A DNA stretch of 41,027 bases, taken from assembly GCA_947382415.1 (NCBI GenBank), contig CANCYO010000021.1, forward strand, positions 1 to 41,027, in the 5' to 3' direction. The notes below the pieces were generated by a model, which was not told the origin of the DNA, did no database searches, and was given only the letters and a program-made list of their open reading frames with translations. Position numbers and translations under genes: made by a program. The stretch comes from an uncultured Lachnospiraceae bacterium. GTDB lineage: Bacteria; Bacillota; Clostridia; Lachnospirales; Lachnospiraceae. Shown one piece after another: positions 6,096 through 14,756 of the stretch. Every line of letters starts with the position of its first letter. Positions within the stretch are counted from its first letter, which is position 1.

Positions 6096-8109
6096 TGCGG
6101 CACAGAGTAACGCAGCACAGAGTGATATAGCACAGCGTGACACAACACAGAGTAATGCAGCACCGGATATTGACAGAATACAGTATCTGACGGAGACGCT
6201 GAACCGGGCGGCCAAAGCGTACTATGCCGAGGACCGGGAGATCATGAGTAATTATGAGTATGATGCGCTCTATGATGAGCTGGCGGAGCTGGAGGAGCGG
6301 ACGGGAATTGTTCTGGCCAACAGCCCCACCGTGCATGTAGGGTATGAGGCAGTGGAGGAACTGCCCAAGGAGCGTCATGAATCTCCCATGCTTTCACTGG
6401 GCAAGACGAAAGAGCGGGAAGAGCTGAGGAGCTGGCTGGGCGGGAATGCCGCCGTCCTGAGCTGGAAGCTGGACGGCCTGACTATAGTTCTGACCTACCG
6501 GCAGGGCAGGCTTGCCAAGGCGGTGACCAGAGGGGACGGGGAGATCGGAGAGGTGATAACCAACAATGCCAGAACCTTTAAAAATCTGCCTTTGCAGATA
6601 GCCTGTCAGGGGGAACTGATCCTGCGGGGAGAGGCTGTTATCAGCTATTCTGATTTTGAGGCGCTGAATCAGGGACTGGAAGAGGCTGAGCGGTATAAAA
6701 ACCCCCGGAATCTGTGCAGCGGTTCCGTGCGCCAGCTCAACAATGAGATCACCGCCGGGAGAAATGTGCAGTTTTATGCCTTCAGTCTGGTGAAAGCGGA
6801 GGGTGTGGACTTCCACAATTCCCGCATGGAGCAGTTTGCTTTTCTGGAGGGACAGGGTTTTCAGGTTGTGGAGCATTATCTGGTGGATGCGGAGACGATT
6901 TTAGACCGAGTAAATTTCTTTGAACACAAAATCCGGAGTTATGAGATTCCCTCCGACGGACTGGTGCTTACTTATGAGGATATCGCCTATGGACAGTCTC
7001 TGGGCAGGACGGCCAAATTTCCCAGAGATTCCATCGCGTTTAAGTGGGCGGATGAGATCCGGGAAACCAGGCTTTTGGAGATGGGGTGGAGCGCCAGCCG
7101 TACGGGGCTGATCAATCCGGTGGCGATCTTTGAGCCCGTGGAGCTGGAGGGCACTACCGTGAGCCGCGCGTCCGTACACAATGTGAGTATTGTAAAAGGA
7201 CTGGAACTGGGAATCGGAGACCGGATCACGGTCTATAAAGCCAATATGATCATACCTCAGATTGCGGAGAATCTGACCCGGAGCGGCAGTCTGGAAATTC
7301 CCGAAGTCTGTCCCGTGTGCGGAGAGAAGACTCAGATCCGTCAGGTCAACGAGGTGCAGTCGCTGTACTGCACGAATGAAAAATGTGCGGCCAAACAGAT
7401 CAAGGCTTTTACGCTTTTCGTGAGCAGGGATGCGTTGAATATAGACGGACTGTCCGAGGCAACTTTGGAAAAGTTTATTGACAGGGGCTTTATTCATGAA
7501 TTTGCCGATCTGTTTGAACTTTCGCGCTATCGGGATGAGATCACGCAGATGGAAGGCTTTGGAGAGAAATCTTTTCAGAATCTGATGGCCAGTATCGAAA
7601 CGGCAAGAGATACGACGCTTCCCAGATTGATCTACGGTCTTGGGATCGCCGGTATCGGTGTGGCTAACGCAAAGCTTTTATGCAGACATTTCCATTATGA
7701 TCTGGGGCAGCTCAGACAGGCTGACGAGGAGAGCCTGAGCGAGATAGAGGGCGTTGGCCCGGTGCTGGCGGATGCCATCGCGGCATATATGCGGGATGAG
7801 GACAATCTGCGCGCGCTGGACAGACTGCTGGCTGTTTTGAGGATTGAGGCGCCCGCAGAGGATACGTCAGGGCAGACTCTTTCGGGTATGAGCTTTGTCA
7901 TCACCGGCAGCCTGAACCATTTTGAAAACCGCAATGAGCTGAAAGAGCTCATCGAGCAGAAGGGCGGCAAAGTGACCGGCAGCGTCACCGGCAAAACCAC
8001 CTGTCTGATCAATAATGACATTGCGTCTAATTCATCCAAGAACAAGAAAGCCAAGGAGCTTGGCGTGGCTATTTTGTCCGAGGAGGATTTTATGGAGCAA
8101 TATTTATGA
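6070..8109 (+). CDS. ligA: NAD+-dependent DNA ligase, divergent, with repeat-bearing N-terminus
   Basis: 679 residues from the ATG at 6070 (the frame is open from 6037). Order of domains: Ia (YYAEDREIMSNYEYDALYDEL), adenylation domain with nucleophile Lys133 in WKLDG, OB fold, four-cysteine zinc finger (CPVCG...YC...EKC), helix-hairpin-helix repeats (GIAGIGVANAKLL, IEGVGPVLADAI) and a C-terminal BRCT (FVITGSLNHF...GGKVTGSVT). It seals nicks using NAD+. Several usually invariant motifs differ: NPRNLCSGSVRQL instead of NPRNAAAGSLRQ, and FKWADE instead of FKFP. Residues ~6-31 are five QSxxA pentapeptides encoded by a 15-bp tandem repeat. A second, canonical LigA may exist elsewhere in the genome; this one may still be the only one. 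Confidence 0.9.
   Translation: MQENRMQSSAAQSNAAQSDIAQRDTTQSNAAPDIDRIQYLTETLNRAAKAYYAEDREIMSNYEYDALYDELAELEERTGIVLANSPTVHVGYEAVEELPKERHESPMLSLGKTKEREELRSWLGGNAAVLSWKLDGLTIVLTYRQGRLAKAVTRGDGEIGEVITNNARTFKNLPLQIACQGELILRGEAVISYSDFEALNQGLEEAERYKNPRNLCSGSVRQLNNEITAGRNVQFYAFSLVKAEGVDFHNSRMEQFAFLEGQGFQVVEHYLVDAETILDRVNFFEHKIRSYEIPSDGLVLTYEDIAYGQSLGRTAKFPRDSIAFKWADEIRETRLLEMGWSASRTGLINPVAIFEPVELEGTTVSRASVHNVSIVKGLELGIGDRITVYKANMIIPQIAENLTRSGSLEIPEVCPVCGEKTQIRQVNEVQSLYCTNEKCAAKQIKAFTLFVSRDALNIDGLSEATLEKFIDRGFIHEFADLFELSRYRDEITQMEGFGEKSFQNLMASIETARDTTLPRLIYGLGIAGIGVANAKLLCRHFHYDLGQLRQADEESLSEIEGVGPVLADAIAAYMRDEDNLRALDRLLAVLRIEAPAEDTSGQTLSGMSFVITGSLNHFENRNELKELIEQKGGKVTGSVTGKTTCLINNDIASNSSKNKKAKELGVAILSEEDFMEQYL
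6085..6159 (+). repeat. Five tandem 15-bp repeats inside the 5' end of ligA
   Basis: Imperfect 15-bp units at 6085, 6100, 6115, 6130 and 6145, with core GCACAGAGTRAYGCA, encoding QSSAA, QSNAA, QSDIA, QRDTT, QSNAA. The unit length is a multiple of three, so copy-number change keeps the frame. Confidence 0.85.
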
Positions 8110-8164
8110 TGGGGTATTTATAAGATAATATTGAGACAATCAGAAAGAATGTGAGGATAAGACC

Positions 8165-9073
8165 ATGCCCATTAAGATACAGAGCGAGCTTCCGGCCAAG
8201 GAGATACTGGAAAACGAAAATATATTTGTGATGGATGAAAACAGGGCCATGCATCAGGATATCAGACCCCTGCAGGTGTTGATCCTGAACAATATGCCCA
8301 TCAAACAGGACACGGAGCTGCAGCTTCTGCGCGCGCTATCCAACACGCCGCTGCAGGTGGATGTGACTTTTATGAATGTGAAGAGCCATGTCTCCCAGAA
8401 TACCCCGGCCAGTCATTTGAACAGATTTTATTCCACTCTGGATGAAGTCAGAGACCGGAAATTCGACGGTATGATCATCACAGGCGCTCCTGTGGAGGAC
8501 ATTTCCTTTGAGGAGGTGGACTATTGGGAGGAGACCTGCGAGATTCTGGACTGGGCGGAGAGCCATGTGACATCCACCCTGCATATCTGCTGGGCGGCGC
8601 AGGCCGGATTTTATCACTATTATGGGATTAATAAGAGACAGCTTCCATGTAAGCTGTTTGGCATATACGAGCATGAAGTCTCCAACCGCAAGATTCCGCT
8701 GGTGCGGGGATTTGACGATATTTTTCTGGCTCCCCACAGCAGGCATACGGAGACTCCCGCGGAGGCCATTCACGCGTGCAGCGAGCTCACGGTACTGGCG
8801 GAATCCGAAGTGGCGGGTGTGTTTCTGGCCATTGCGGAGGGAGGGAAAAAGATATTTGTGAACGGCCATCCCGAGTATGACAGATACACGCTCTACAATG
8901 AATACTTCAGGGATCTGAATAAAGGACAGCCCATTCAGCTTCCCTATAATTATTTCCCCGAGGACGATCCCAAACAGAAGCCGTTGTTACAGTGGAGAAG
9001 TCACAGCAATCATCTGTATGCGAATTGGCTTAATTATTATGTATACCAGAGCACCCCGTATGAGTGGCATTAA
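8165..9073 (+). CDS. metA: Homoserine O-acetyltransferase (MetA/HTA type)
   Basis: 302 residues, the normal MetA length. Catalytic Cys142 (HICWAAQAG), His235 and Glu237 (NGHPEYD) are at the family's standard positions. Position 111, which selects the acyl donor in this family, is Glu (TGAPVED), as in the acetyl-CoA-using Bacillus cereus enzyme; the succinyl-CoA-using E. coli enzyme has Gly. The predicted reaction is therefore acetyl-CoA + L-homoserine to O-acetylhomoserine, the first committed step of methionine synthesis. It stands alone, with the AGGA-type site GTGAGGATAAGACC before the ATG. I see no S-box or T-box in the 55-nt gap upstream. Confidence 0.92.
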   Translation: MPIKIQSELPAKEILENENIFVMDENRAMHQDIRPLQVLILNNMPIKQDTELQLLRALSNTPLQVDVTFMNVKSHVSQNTPASHLNRFYSTLDEVRDRKFDGMIITGAPVEDISFEEVDYWEETCEILDWAESHVTSTLHICWAAQAGFYHYYGINKRQLPCKLFGIYEHEVSNRKIPLVRGFDDIFLAPHSRHTETPAEAIHACSELTVLAESEVAGVFLAIAEGGKKIFVNGHPEYDRYTLYNEYFRDLNKGQPIQLPYNYFPEDDPKQKPLLQWRSHSNHLYANWLNYYVYQSTPYEWH

Positions 9074-9127
9074 CAAAAGAGTATTTTTATTTTTGTCACA
9101 ATTTTGCTACAATTTGCCATACTTATC

Positions 9128-9155
9128 TTGCATTCATTCTAAAAAGTGATAAAAT
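9128..9155 (+). promoter_or_regulatory. Putative promoter of the diguanylate cyclase gene
   Basis: TTGCAT (9128-9133), 16-nt spacer, TAAAAT (9150-9155). The start would fall at about 9162, inside the inverted repeat 9158-9190. Confidence 0.5.
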
Positions 9156-9157
9156 GA

Positions 9158-9190
9158 TATCAGACGGATACACATAATATCTGTCTGATA
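9158..9190. promoter_or_regulatory. 13-bp inverted repeat at the predicted transcription start
   Basis: TATCAGACGGATA (9158-9170) and TATCTGTCTGATA (9178-9190) pair over 13 bp with a single G-T, loop CACATAA. No T-run follows, so it is an operator or a 5'-UTR hairpin rather than a metA terminator. Confidence 0.6.
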
Positions 9191-9209
9191 CATATATGAG
9201 GGGAATAAT

Positions 9210-10934
9210 ATGGCAGAAGCTAAAGTGAGAATTTTGCGAATTTTGAGAATACAGGCCGTGAAATTGTTATATTTATTGCTGCTGTCAGTCTTTTTCGGCA
9301 GCTTTGTAATAACGGCTGATGCGGCTGAGAGCAGTGGGCGCGTTTTGTTTATCAGCTCTTATTCCTATGCATGGGATACTGTTCAGATTCAGATTAACGG
9401 CATCAGGGGCGGTCTGGGAAGCGATGTGGTGCTGGACTATGAGTTCATGGACACGAAGCGTGTGAATGACGACGAAGCCATGCGCCTTTTTTACGAGGGG
9501 CTTGCCTACCGCATGGGAAAGGTGGAACCCTATGATGTGGTGATTCTGGGAGACGATGCAGCTCTCGTTTTTGCGCTGGAGTACAAGGACGATATTTTTG
9601 ACGGGATTCCGCTGGTGTTCGAGGGCGTGAACGACGAGGAGCTGGCAGCGGAAGCTGTTAAGGATCCTCTGGTGACAGGAATATTGGAAAAGCTTTCCGT
9701 GGAGAAAAATATTGAGTTTGGCCTGCAGATCAATCCCACCGCCAAAAGGGTGGTGGCTATTCTGGATGACAGTATCACAGGGGAAGCGGAGCGAAAGCGT
9801 TTTTATAAGAGCGCGGAGCAATTTCCCAATCTGGAGTTCAGCGAGATCAATACCTCCCGTCTCTCCAGTGATAATCTTCGGAAAGCGATTCGGGATGTTT
9901 CCAAGGACACTATATTGATTTATGTGGTAATGACGGAGGATGCCAGCGGCAGGCAGTATACCAATCAGGAGTCGGTGGCTTTGATCTCCGAGGCTGCAAA
10001 GGTTCCGGCGCTCCGCATGGTTGAGGGCGGTATCGGAGAGGGACTTTTGGGCGGAAATGTGGTGTCTATGTACAAGTCGGGAGAGATAGCGGCACAGATC
10101 GCCATGGATATCATAGCCGGCGGCGTGGTGGACGATATGGGGATGGTGGTGGACAGCCCCAATGTGTATTGTGTGGACGCGGCGGTCATGGAGAAATTTG
10201 ACATCAGTCTGTCAGTGCTCCCCGCAGGCGCCGAGGTCTTAAACCGCAGAGAAACTTTTTGGGGACGAAACAGCGAAGTGCTGCTCCCCGGCGGCATTAT
10301 GATGGTGGCGCTGATTATTATCATCGTGCTGGTGGGCAGTGACAACCTGAAGCGTCAGAGGCTGATGAAACAGCTTGAGGCAGCCAGAAAGCTTACAGAG
10401 CAGGCGTCACAACATGATTTCCTGACAGGGATTCCCAACAGAAGTAAATTTATGGCCGATCTGAGCGAACTGGTAAGCGCTGAGAAACCCTGTACAGTCA
10501 TCATGATCGATATAGATGATTTCAAGCGCATCAACGACGTGAGAGGACATACGGCGGGAGACGAGGCTTTGCAGCAGGTGGCCGCAAGGCTTCGGGAGAT
10601 GGAGTCGCAGATTCTGACGCCCTATCGGTTTGCCGGAGATGAATTCATATTGATCCTGCAGAGCAGCCAGATGAAGATCATAGAGAAGACGGGTTATCAG
10701 TGCAGGCAGGTGTTTGCAAATCCTTTTGTGCTGGGTGGAGAGAAGGTCAGAATATGCGGAAGTATCGGTATTGCGTCCTATCCCAAGGATACGGAGGACA
10801 TGGAGCAGTTGATCATATATGCGGACGATGCCATGTATCATGTGAAACGGAACGGCAAAAACGATTTTGCAATCTATGACAGGGAAAGAGACCGGAAAAC
10901 AGATCACAAAGCGGATGATAAACAGAATGAATAA
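9210..10934 (+). CDS. Membrane diguanylate cyclase with ABC-type substrate-binding sensor (AGDEF)
   Basis: 574 residues. A signal/anchor segment (VKLLYLLLLSVFFGSFVI) is followed by a ~300-residue extracytoplasmic periplasmic-binding-like domain of the ABC_sub_bind type (GRVLFISSYSYAWDTV, YDVVILGDDAALVFA, FDGIPLVFEGVN, AKRVVAILDDS). A transmembrane helix (GGIMMVALIIIIVLVG, ~residues 355-370), a short coiled linker and a C-terminal GGDEF domain follow (HDFLTGIPNRSKF, IMIDIDDFKRIND, RFAGDEFILIL). The active loop is AGDEF rather than GGDEF, a variant usually still active. The inhibitory RxxD site five residues upstream is absent. It should couple binding of an external ligand to c-di-GMP synthesis. 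Monocistronic; a strong terminator follows. Confidence 0.88.
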   Translation: MAEAKVRILRILRIQAVKLLYLLLLSVFFGSFVITADAAESSGRVLFISSYSYAWDTVQIQINGIRGGLGSDVVLDYEFMDTKRVNDDEAMRLFYEGLAYRMGKVEPYDVVILGDDAALVFALEYKDDIFDGIPLVFEGVNDEELAAEAVKDPLVTGILEKLSVEKNIEFGLQINPTAKRVVAILDDSITGEAERKRFYKSAEQFPNLEFSEINTSRLSSDNLRKAIRDVSKDTILIYVVMTEDASGRQYTNQESVALISEAAKVPALRMVEGGIGEGLLGGNVVSMYKSGEIAAQIAMDIIAGGVVDDMGMVVDSPNVYCVDAAVMEKFDISLSVLPAGAEVLNRRETFWGRNSEVLLPGGIMMVALIIIIVLVGSDNLKRQRLMKQLEAARKLTEQASQHDFLTGIPNRSKFMADLSELVSAEKPCTVIMIDIDDFKRINDVRGHTAGDEALQQVAARLREMESQILTPYRFAGDEFILILQSSQMKIIEKTGYQCRQVFANPFVLGGEKVRICGSIGIASYPKDTEDMEQLIIYADDAMYHVKRNGKNDFAIYDRERDRKTDHKADDKQNE

Positions 10935-10954
10935 ATGAAAGAGATCATGATATG

Positions 10955-10997
10955 CAGCAGCAAAAAGAGGGTCGTCAGATCCTCTTTTTTGCTGCTG
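10955..10997. terminator. Bidirectional terminator between convergent genes
   Basis: A 16-bp stem CAGCAGCAAAAAGAGG / CCTCTTTTTTGCTGCTG with a 10-nt loop (10971-10980) and a one-base bulge. The A-run/T-run in the stem lets it work on both strands, ending the cyclase gene (plus) and the permease gene (minus). Confidence 0.85.
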
Positions 10998-11005
10998 TCC
11001 TGCGA

Positions 11006-13369
11006 TCAGGGAGTGTAGGTCAGACTCTCTGCAAATCCGGTGGGAACCTCACCGCGTTTCAGGTAACAATTGCAGGTCTGTGTATATTTGGAATTCTGTT
11101 CGGAACTCTGTTCGGAATCCTGCTTTATTTCCGGAGTCAGATTTGAGGGAAGTGTCATTTCCACCTTTCCGATCTGGATAAATTCACTGCTGTTATAGCG
11201 GCCGATATAGAGGTAGGGCTTCAGAGCCGCAATTTCTTCAGGGGCGTCAATCTGTCTGGTCCAGGAGCCGTATTTTTGCGTCTTGTCTATCGCCCCGGAA
11301 CGATCCGTTGTCTCAACTTTGGCGCTCCCCAGATATTCCAGCAGATCGGGCAGAGTCTCTCCGGCGCTGCCGCTTATATTGACGGACACAGACATAAGAT
11401 CCATATCATCCTGGGACCAGATGTATTCGGGGTACCATTTTCGCAGCAGGGAGAGGGTGCGTTCATACCAGACGGGCACATTCATGCCGGGGTGATGATA
11501 CTTTATTTTCCCTGTAAAATCTGAAGGCCTGATGATATCCGAGATATCCGTATCGCTTTTGGGATAGGCATAATTCATCGAAAACATCTGGTTCGTGTTC
11601 GAGCGGGTGATGGGACTTCCCGATGAAAAATGCTCGTTAAAATCCTGTGCATATGCCTGACGGAGCTGTTCAATTTGTTCGGGGTCTTTAAGTCCCAGCG
11701 TCTCTCCGGCTATGGGATGGATGTCAATATGCACAGGCGCTTTCATCACAGCACATGCGGCGGGATGGAAGTATTCCTGAAAGGCGTCGGATTCTGCAAA
11801 AGGCTGCAGCGCTTCCATGACGGTTCCGGCTGTGCGGAAGGTGTATCTGCGGTGATAGGAGCCGCGGGTAGTGTTTACTTTTACTGAGAGAGAGTAGGAG
11901 TGCCCGTTTTCTTCGGGGTGATAATTGTTTGTGTCCACCAATGTCTCCAGCAGACGGTAATTCTGTTCACGGTCAGTAAAGATCGTATTTCCGGAAAATT
12001 TGACGTCATAAAAATTAGTATAAGTTCCGTCCGCCGTCTCCTGCAGTTCAAAGCCTTCCCCGCAGAAAGCGGAGCTGTAGAGAGAGAGTCCTGTTATGGA
12101 ATCTTTTTCGGGCAGATAAGTGTCATACCCGAATGCGTCATAATGAAATACAAACAATACGCAACAGGTAAAGCCCAGTGTTATGGCCAGTTGCAGCTTG
12201 TGGGAAAACAGCGCCTTAAAGGAGGTATGGTGCAGGATATTCATACAGGCAAAGGCAAGCACGGATCCGAATACCGCGCCAAACAGCGCCCATTTCAGAC
12301 TCCGGTCGTCCGGGATCAGACCAAAGAAAAGGGAGAGCCACAGACCGCAGAATACGCTGGTCACAAAATTCAGGGGAATGCGGAAGTATTTATTTTCCAC
12401 GCCGCGTTCCGCCAGTTCGCTGGGACGCTTTTTGTGCAGATACATTGCCAGTCCGAAATTCGCCAGCATGACCACCACGGAGGGGAGGACAATGCGATGC
12501 CATTGTAAGGCATCCATAGATTCCATTCCGGTGGGAAAACAGCCGGGAATATGCGTTAAAAATCTGATACACAGAAAAACCGGGGCCGCCAGAGGGGAGA
12601 GCGCTACCACAGGCGGCGCATAGATCCAGTCGTCAGGAAGATAAAAGGTATCCAGATAGCTGTTCATGTAGGCGTAGGCCGTGGAATACAATGCGATGAC
12701 ACCCAGACCGTATATAAACAGGTTTACCCCGGCGTTTTTGGCATTTCCACTGACCATCACCACCACAAGGCATGCGTGATACACAATCAGAAAGCAAAGG
12801 ACAAACAGTCCCAGTTCTTTGACCAGAAGAAGCGCCACGCTGCTCCAGAAGGACGGGCTGCCTATGTAATACAGTGACAGTATGCAGACTGAAATTTGCC
12901 CCAGCACGGCGGGCACAAGCCAGATCAGGAAACCGTTTAGCCAGATCGCCAGAAACAGTCGTCCTCTGGATGCGGGAGCGCTGTGATAGAGATCCACCAT
13001 TCTGCGGGAATACAGGTATTGAAAACCGCAGACTGCGGCGATGAGCGCTGCCACAGCCAGAATCGCCATCTGAAAGACCAGATGCACTGTGGTAAAATAT
13101 TCAAGAAAGTGAGAGGTAATCTCGCCTGCCACCACGTCAGCTCCCTGTTCCATGGCGGCATTCATGCGCGCCTGAGAAAGCGGGGAGACCGATAAGGAGT
13201 TCATGAACAAAAAGGCCACAGGGGATGCCATAAAGCTTGCCAGGCAGGAGAGGGCTGTCATCCATGTGCGGCGGCGCAGGTCCTCGCGCATCAGTTTCCA
13301 GACCGGAATATTATGAGAATTATGAAGATTGTTATGAGTGGAGCTATGCGTAGAGATTTTCAAAGTCAT
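11006..13369 (-). CDS. ABC transporter permease with large extracytoplasmic domain (DUF6449-like)
   Basis: 787 residues from the ATG at 13369, which has GGAGG 9 nt before it; the upstream in-frame ATG at 13390 lacks this. The N-terminal half has about ten hydrophobic segments (e.g. MAILAVAALIAAVCGF, GLFVLCFLIVYHACLVVVMV, LGVIALYSTAYAYM, LAITLGFTCCVLFVFHY). The C-terminal ~350 residues are soluble and should face outside. This two-part architecture matches Lachnospiraceae permeases annotated with DUF6449; I did not verify this by search. It overlaps the ATPase gene by 26 nt, so the two are coupled. Together with the GntR gene it forms a YtrA-like regulated exporter operon; the substrate is unknown. 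Confidence 0.85.
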   Translation of the reverse strand: MTLKISTHSSTHNNLHNSHNIPVWKLMREDLRRRTWMTALSCLASFMASPVAFLFMNSLSVSPLSQARMNAAMEQGADVVAGEITSHFLEYFTTVHLVFQMAILAVAALIAAVCGFQYLYSRRMVDLYHSAPASRGRLFLAIWLNGFLIWLVPAVLGQISVCILSLYYIGSPSFWSSVALLLVKELGLFVLCFLIVYHACLVVVMVSGNAKNAGVNLFIYGLGVIALYSTAYAYMNSYLDTFYLPDDWIYAPPVVALSPLAAPVFLCIRFLTHIPGCFPTGMESMDALQWHRIVLPSVVVMLANFGLAMYLHKKRPSELAERGVENKYFRIPLNFVTSVFCGLWLSLFFGLIPDDRSLKWALFGAVFGSVLAFACMNILHHTSFKALFSHKLQLAITLGFTCCVLFVFHYDAFGYDTYLPEKDSITGLSLYSSAFCGEGFELQETADGTYTNFYDVKFSGNTIFTDREQNYRLLETLVDTNNYHPEENGHSYSLSVKVNTTRGSYHRRYTFRTAGTVMEALQPFAESDAFQEYFHPAACAVMKAPVHIDIHPIAGETLGLKDPEQIEQLRQAYAQDFNEHFSSGSPITRSNTNQMFSMNYAYPKSDTDISDIIRPSDFTGKIKYHHPGMNVPVWYERTLSLLRKWYPEYIWSQDDMDLMSVSVNISGSAGETLPDLLEYLGSAKVETTDRSGAIDKTQKYGSWTRQIDAPEEIAALKPYLYIGRYNSSEFIQIGKVEMTLPSNLTPEIKQDSEQSSEQNSKYTQTCNCYLKRGEVPTGFAESLTYTP

Positions 13370-14246
13370 ATCCCAGTACCTCCGTTTCACTGATAAAGAT
13401 TTCTTCCAGAGTCAGGGGGAGCAGCTCCCAGAACACAGGCTGAAGCCCTTCCATGACACTGCTGATCTCCTGTTTGCTGCCGCGCAGCGTAAGCGTCAGG
13501 AGAGAGCCCCGGTGCTCATTGCGCAGGATCGGGAACTGCTTTTCGATGTCAGCCAGATCCAGACTGTCCCTGAGTACGCACTGGAGCTTGAAGATGCCCA
13601 GCTTCATCTCGTCCAGATCCCTGGAGAAGAGGATGCCGCCTTTGTGGAGCAGCCCCACATGCTCACAGATATCCTCAAGCTCCCGCAGATTGTGGGAAGC
13701 AATGATGGGAGTGAGCCGGTTTTCTTCCATCTCCTGAATAAAGAGCCGTTTGATGGCCTGCCGTATCACCGGGTCGAGTCCGTCGAAGGTCTCGTCACAG
13801 AGCAGATATTTGACGCCGGAGCAGACGCCCAGCATCACGGAAAGCTGCTTTTTCATGCCCTTGGAGAAGGTGTTTGCCTTTCTGCGGATGTCCAGCCGTA
13901 AAGCCTGCATGAGCTTTTCAAAGCGCTGTGTGTCAAATTGAGGATAAAAGGTCTGATAGCAGCGAACCATATCCAGAGGCGTACCATTGGGAAAAAAGTA
14001 CTGGTCGTCCGAGATGAGAAAGACTTTTGACTTTGCCTCGGGGTTTTCGTATACGGGCTCACCGTCTATCAGCACCTGTCCCTGTTCGGGGGAGTAGATG
14101 CCGCTTATGGTGCGCAGCAGTGTGCTCTTGCCCGCGCCGTTGGTGCCGATCAGGCCGAACACATGGCCTTCCTCCATTTTGGCGGACACTGAGTCCAATG
14201 CGGTGATGGTGTCAAATCTCTTGGTTATGTTCTGTATTTCGATCAT
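13344..14246 (-). CDS. ABC transporter ATP-binding protein (YtrB-like)
   Basis: 300 residues from the ATG at 14246, which has AAAGGAGGAG 7 nt upstream; the longer frame to 14273 is not needed. Walker A GTNGAGKST (residues 34-42), signature FSKGMKKQ (127-134), Walker B YLLCDET (Asp151, Glu152; Thr replaces the usual Pro), and switch His in ASHNLRELE. Energises the downstream large permease (26-nt overlap). Its 5' end overlaps the GntR regulator gene by 35 nt, so all three genes are translated as one unit. Confidence 0.93.
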   Translation of the reverse strand: MIEIQNITKRFDTITALDSVSAKMEEGHVFGLIGTNGAGKSTLLRTISGIYSPEQGQVLIDGEPVYENPEAKSKVFLISDDQYFFPNGTPLDMVRCYQTFYPQFDTQRFEKLMQALRLDIRRKANTFSKGMKKQLSVMLGVCSGVKYLLCDETFDGLDPVIRQAIKRLFIQEMEENRLTPIIASHNLRELEDICEHVGLLHKGGILFSRDLDEMKLGIFKLQCVLRDSLDLADIEKQFPILRNEHRGSLLTLTLRGSKQEISSVMEGLQPVFWELLPLTLEEIFISETEVLGYDFENLYA

Positions 14247-14652
14247 CGTCACGCTCCTCCTTTCCCGCATCAATCCCGGTAGTTTGGGAGAGATTTTCGT
14301 AAGCTTGTTTCACCATGGAAAGTATCCTGTCCATGGGCATTTTGCTGGCGGCAGCTTTTTCCAGCAGTTCTCTCAGATCGCGCTCCAGCGCGCGCAGCAT
14401 CCCGTTTCTCCACTCGGAGGAATCGGTGACATAGTTGCCCCGGCCCACCACAGAATAGATAAAGCCGTCCTGTTCCAGCTGGGCGTAAGCCCGCTGTACG
14501 GTGTTGGGATTGACGGACAGATCCATGGCCAGTGAGCGGACGGACGGGAGTCTGGAGTTGGACTCCAGCGCGCCGCAGATGATCAGATGTGCCAGCTTTT
14601 CCGTCACCTGTTCATAGAGAGGGCGTTTGTCCCTGTAATCGATGACAATCAT
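14212..14652 (-). CDS. GntR-family (YtrA subfamily) transcriptional regulator
   Basis: 146 residues. Winged HTH at residues 8-72: RPLYEQVTEKLAHLIICGAL, LPSVRSLAMDLSVNPNTVQR, AYAQLEQDGFIYSVVGRGNYV. The C-terminus is short and lacks the large effector domain of FadR/HutC types, as in YtrA. It is the first gene of an operon with an ABC ATPase and permease and is expected to repress it. A perfect palindrome at 14724-14744 just after the predicted start site is the likely operator. SD AAGGATG lies before the ATG. Confidence 0.9.
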   Translation of the reverse strand: MIVIDYRDKRPLYEQVTEKLAHLIICGALESNSRLPSVRSLAMDLSVNPNTVQRAYAQLEQDGFIYSVVGRGNYVTDSSEWRNGMLRALERDLRELLEKAAASKMPMDRILSMVKQAYENLSQTTGIDAGKEERDDDRNTEHNQEI

Positions 14653-14690
14653 GGTGTAATCATCCTTTCTGAAATAGCGGTGTCATTGTT

Positions 14691-14706
14691 ACTTCCGTGA
14701 GGAAGT
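14691..14706. repeat. Short perfect inverted repeat in the GntR leader
   Basis: ACTTCC-GTGA-GGAAGT. It lies in the 5' UTR of the GntR operon between the operator and the ribosome binding site. It could be a leader hairpin or a secondary protein site. Confidence 0.4.
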
Positions 14707-14723
14707 TATCATATTGGAATGCG

Positions 14724-14744
14724 TGTATTAAGACGATTAATACA
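14724..14744. promoter_or_regulatory. Probable GntR operator
   Basis: Perfect 8-bp inverted repeat TGTATTAA-GACGA-TTAATACA, starting just downstream of the predicted GntR transcription start, a classic repressor position. Confidence 0.65.
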
Positions 14745-14756
14745 ATAGATACTATG

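Noticed and set aside
8110..8164. Riboswitch upstream of metA
   Set aside because: The gap is only 55 nt, too short for an S-box or T-box.
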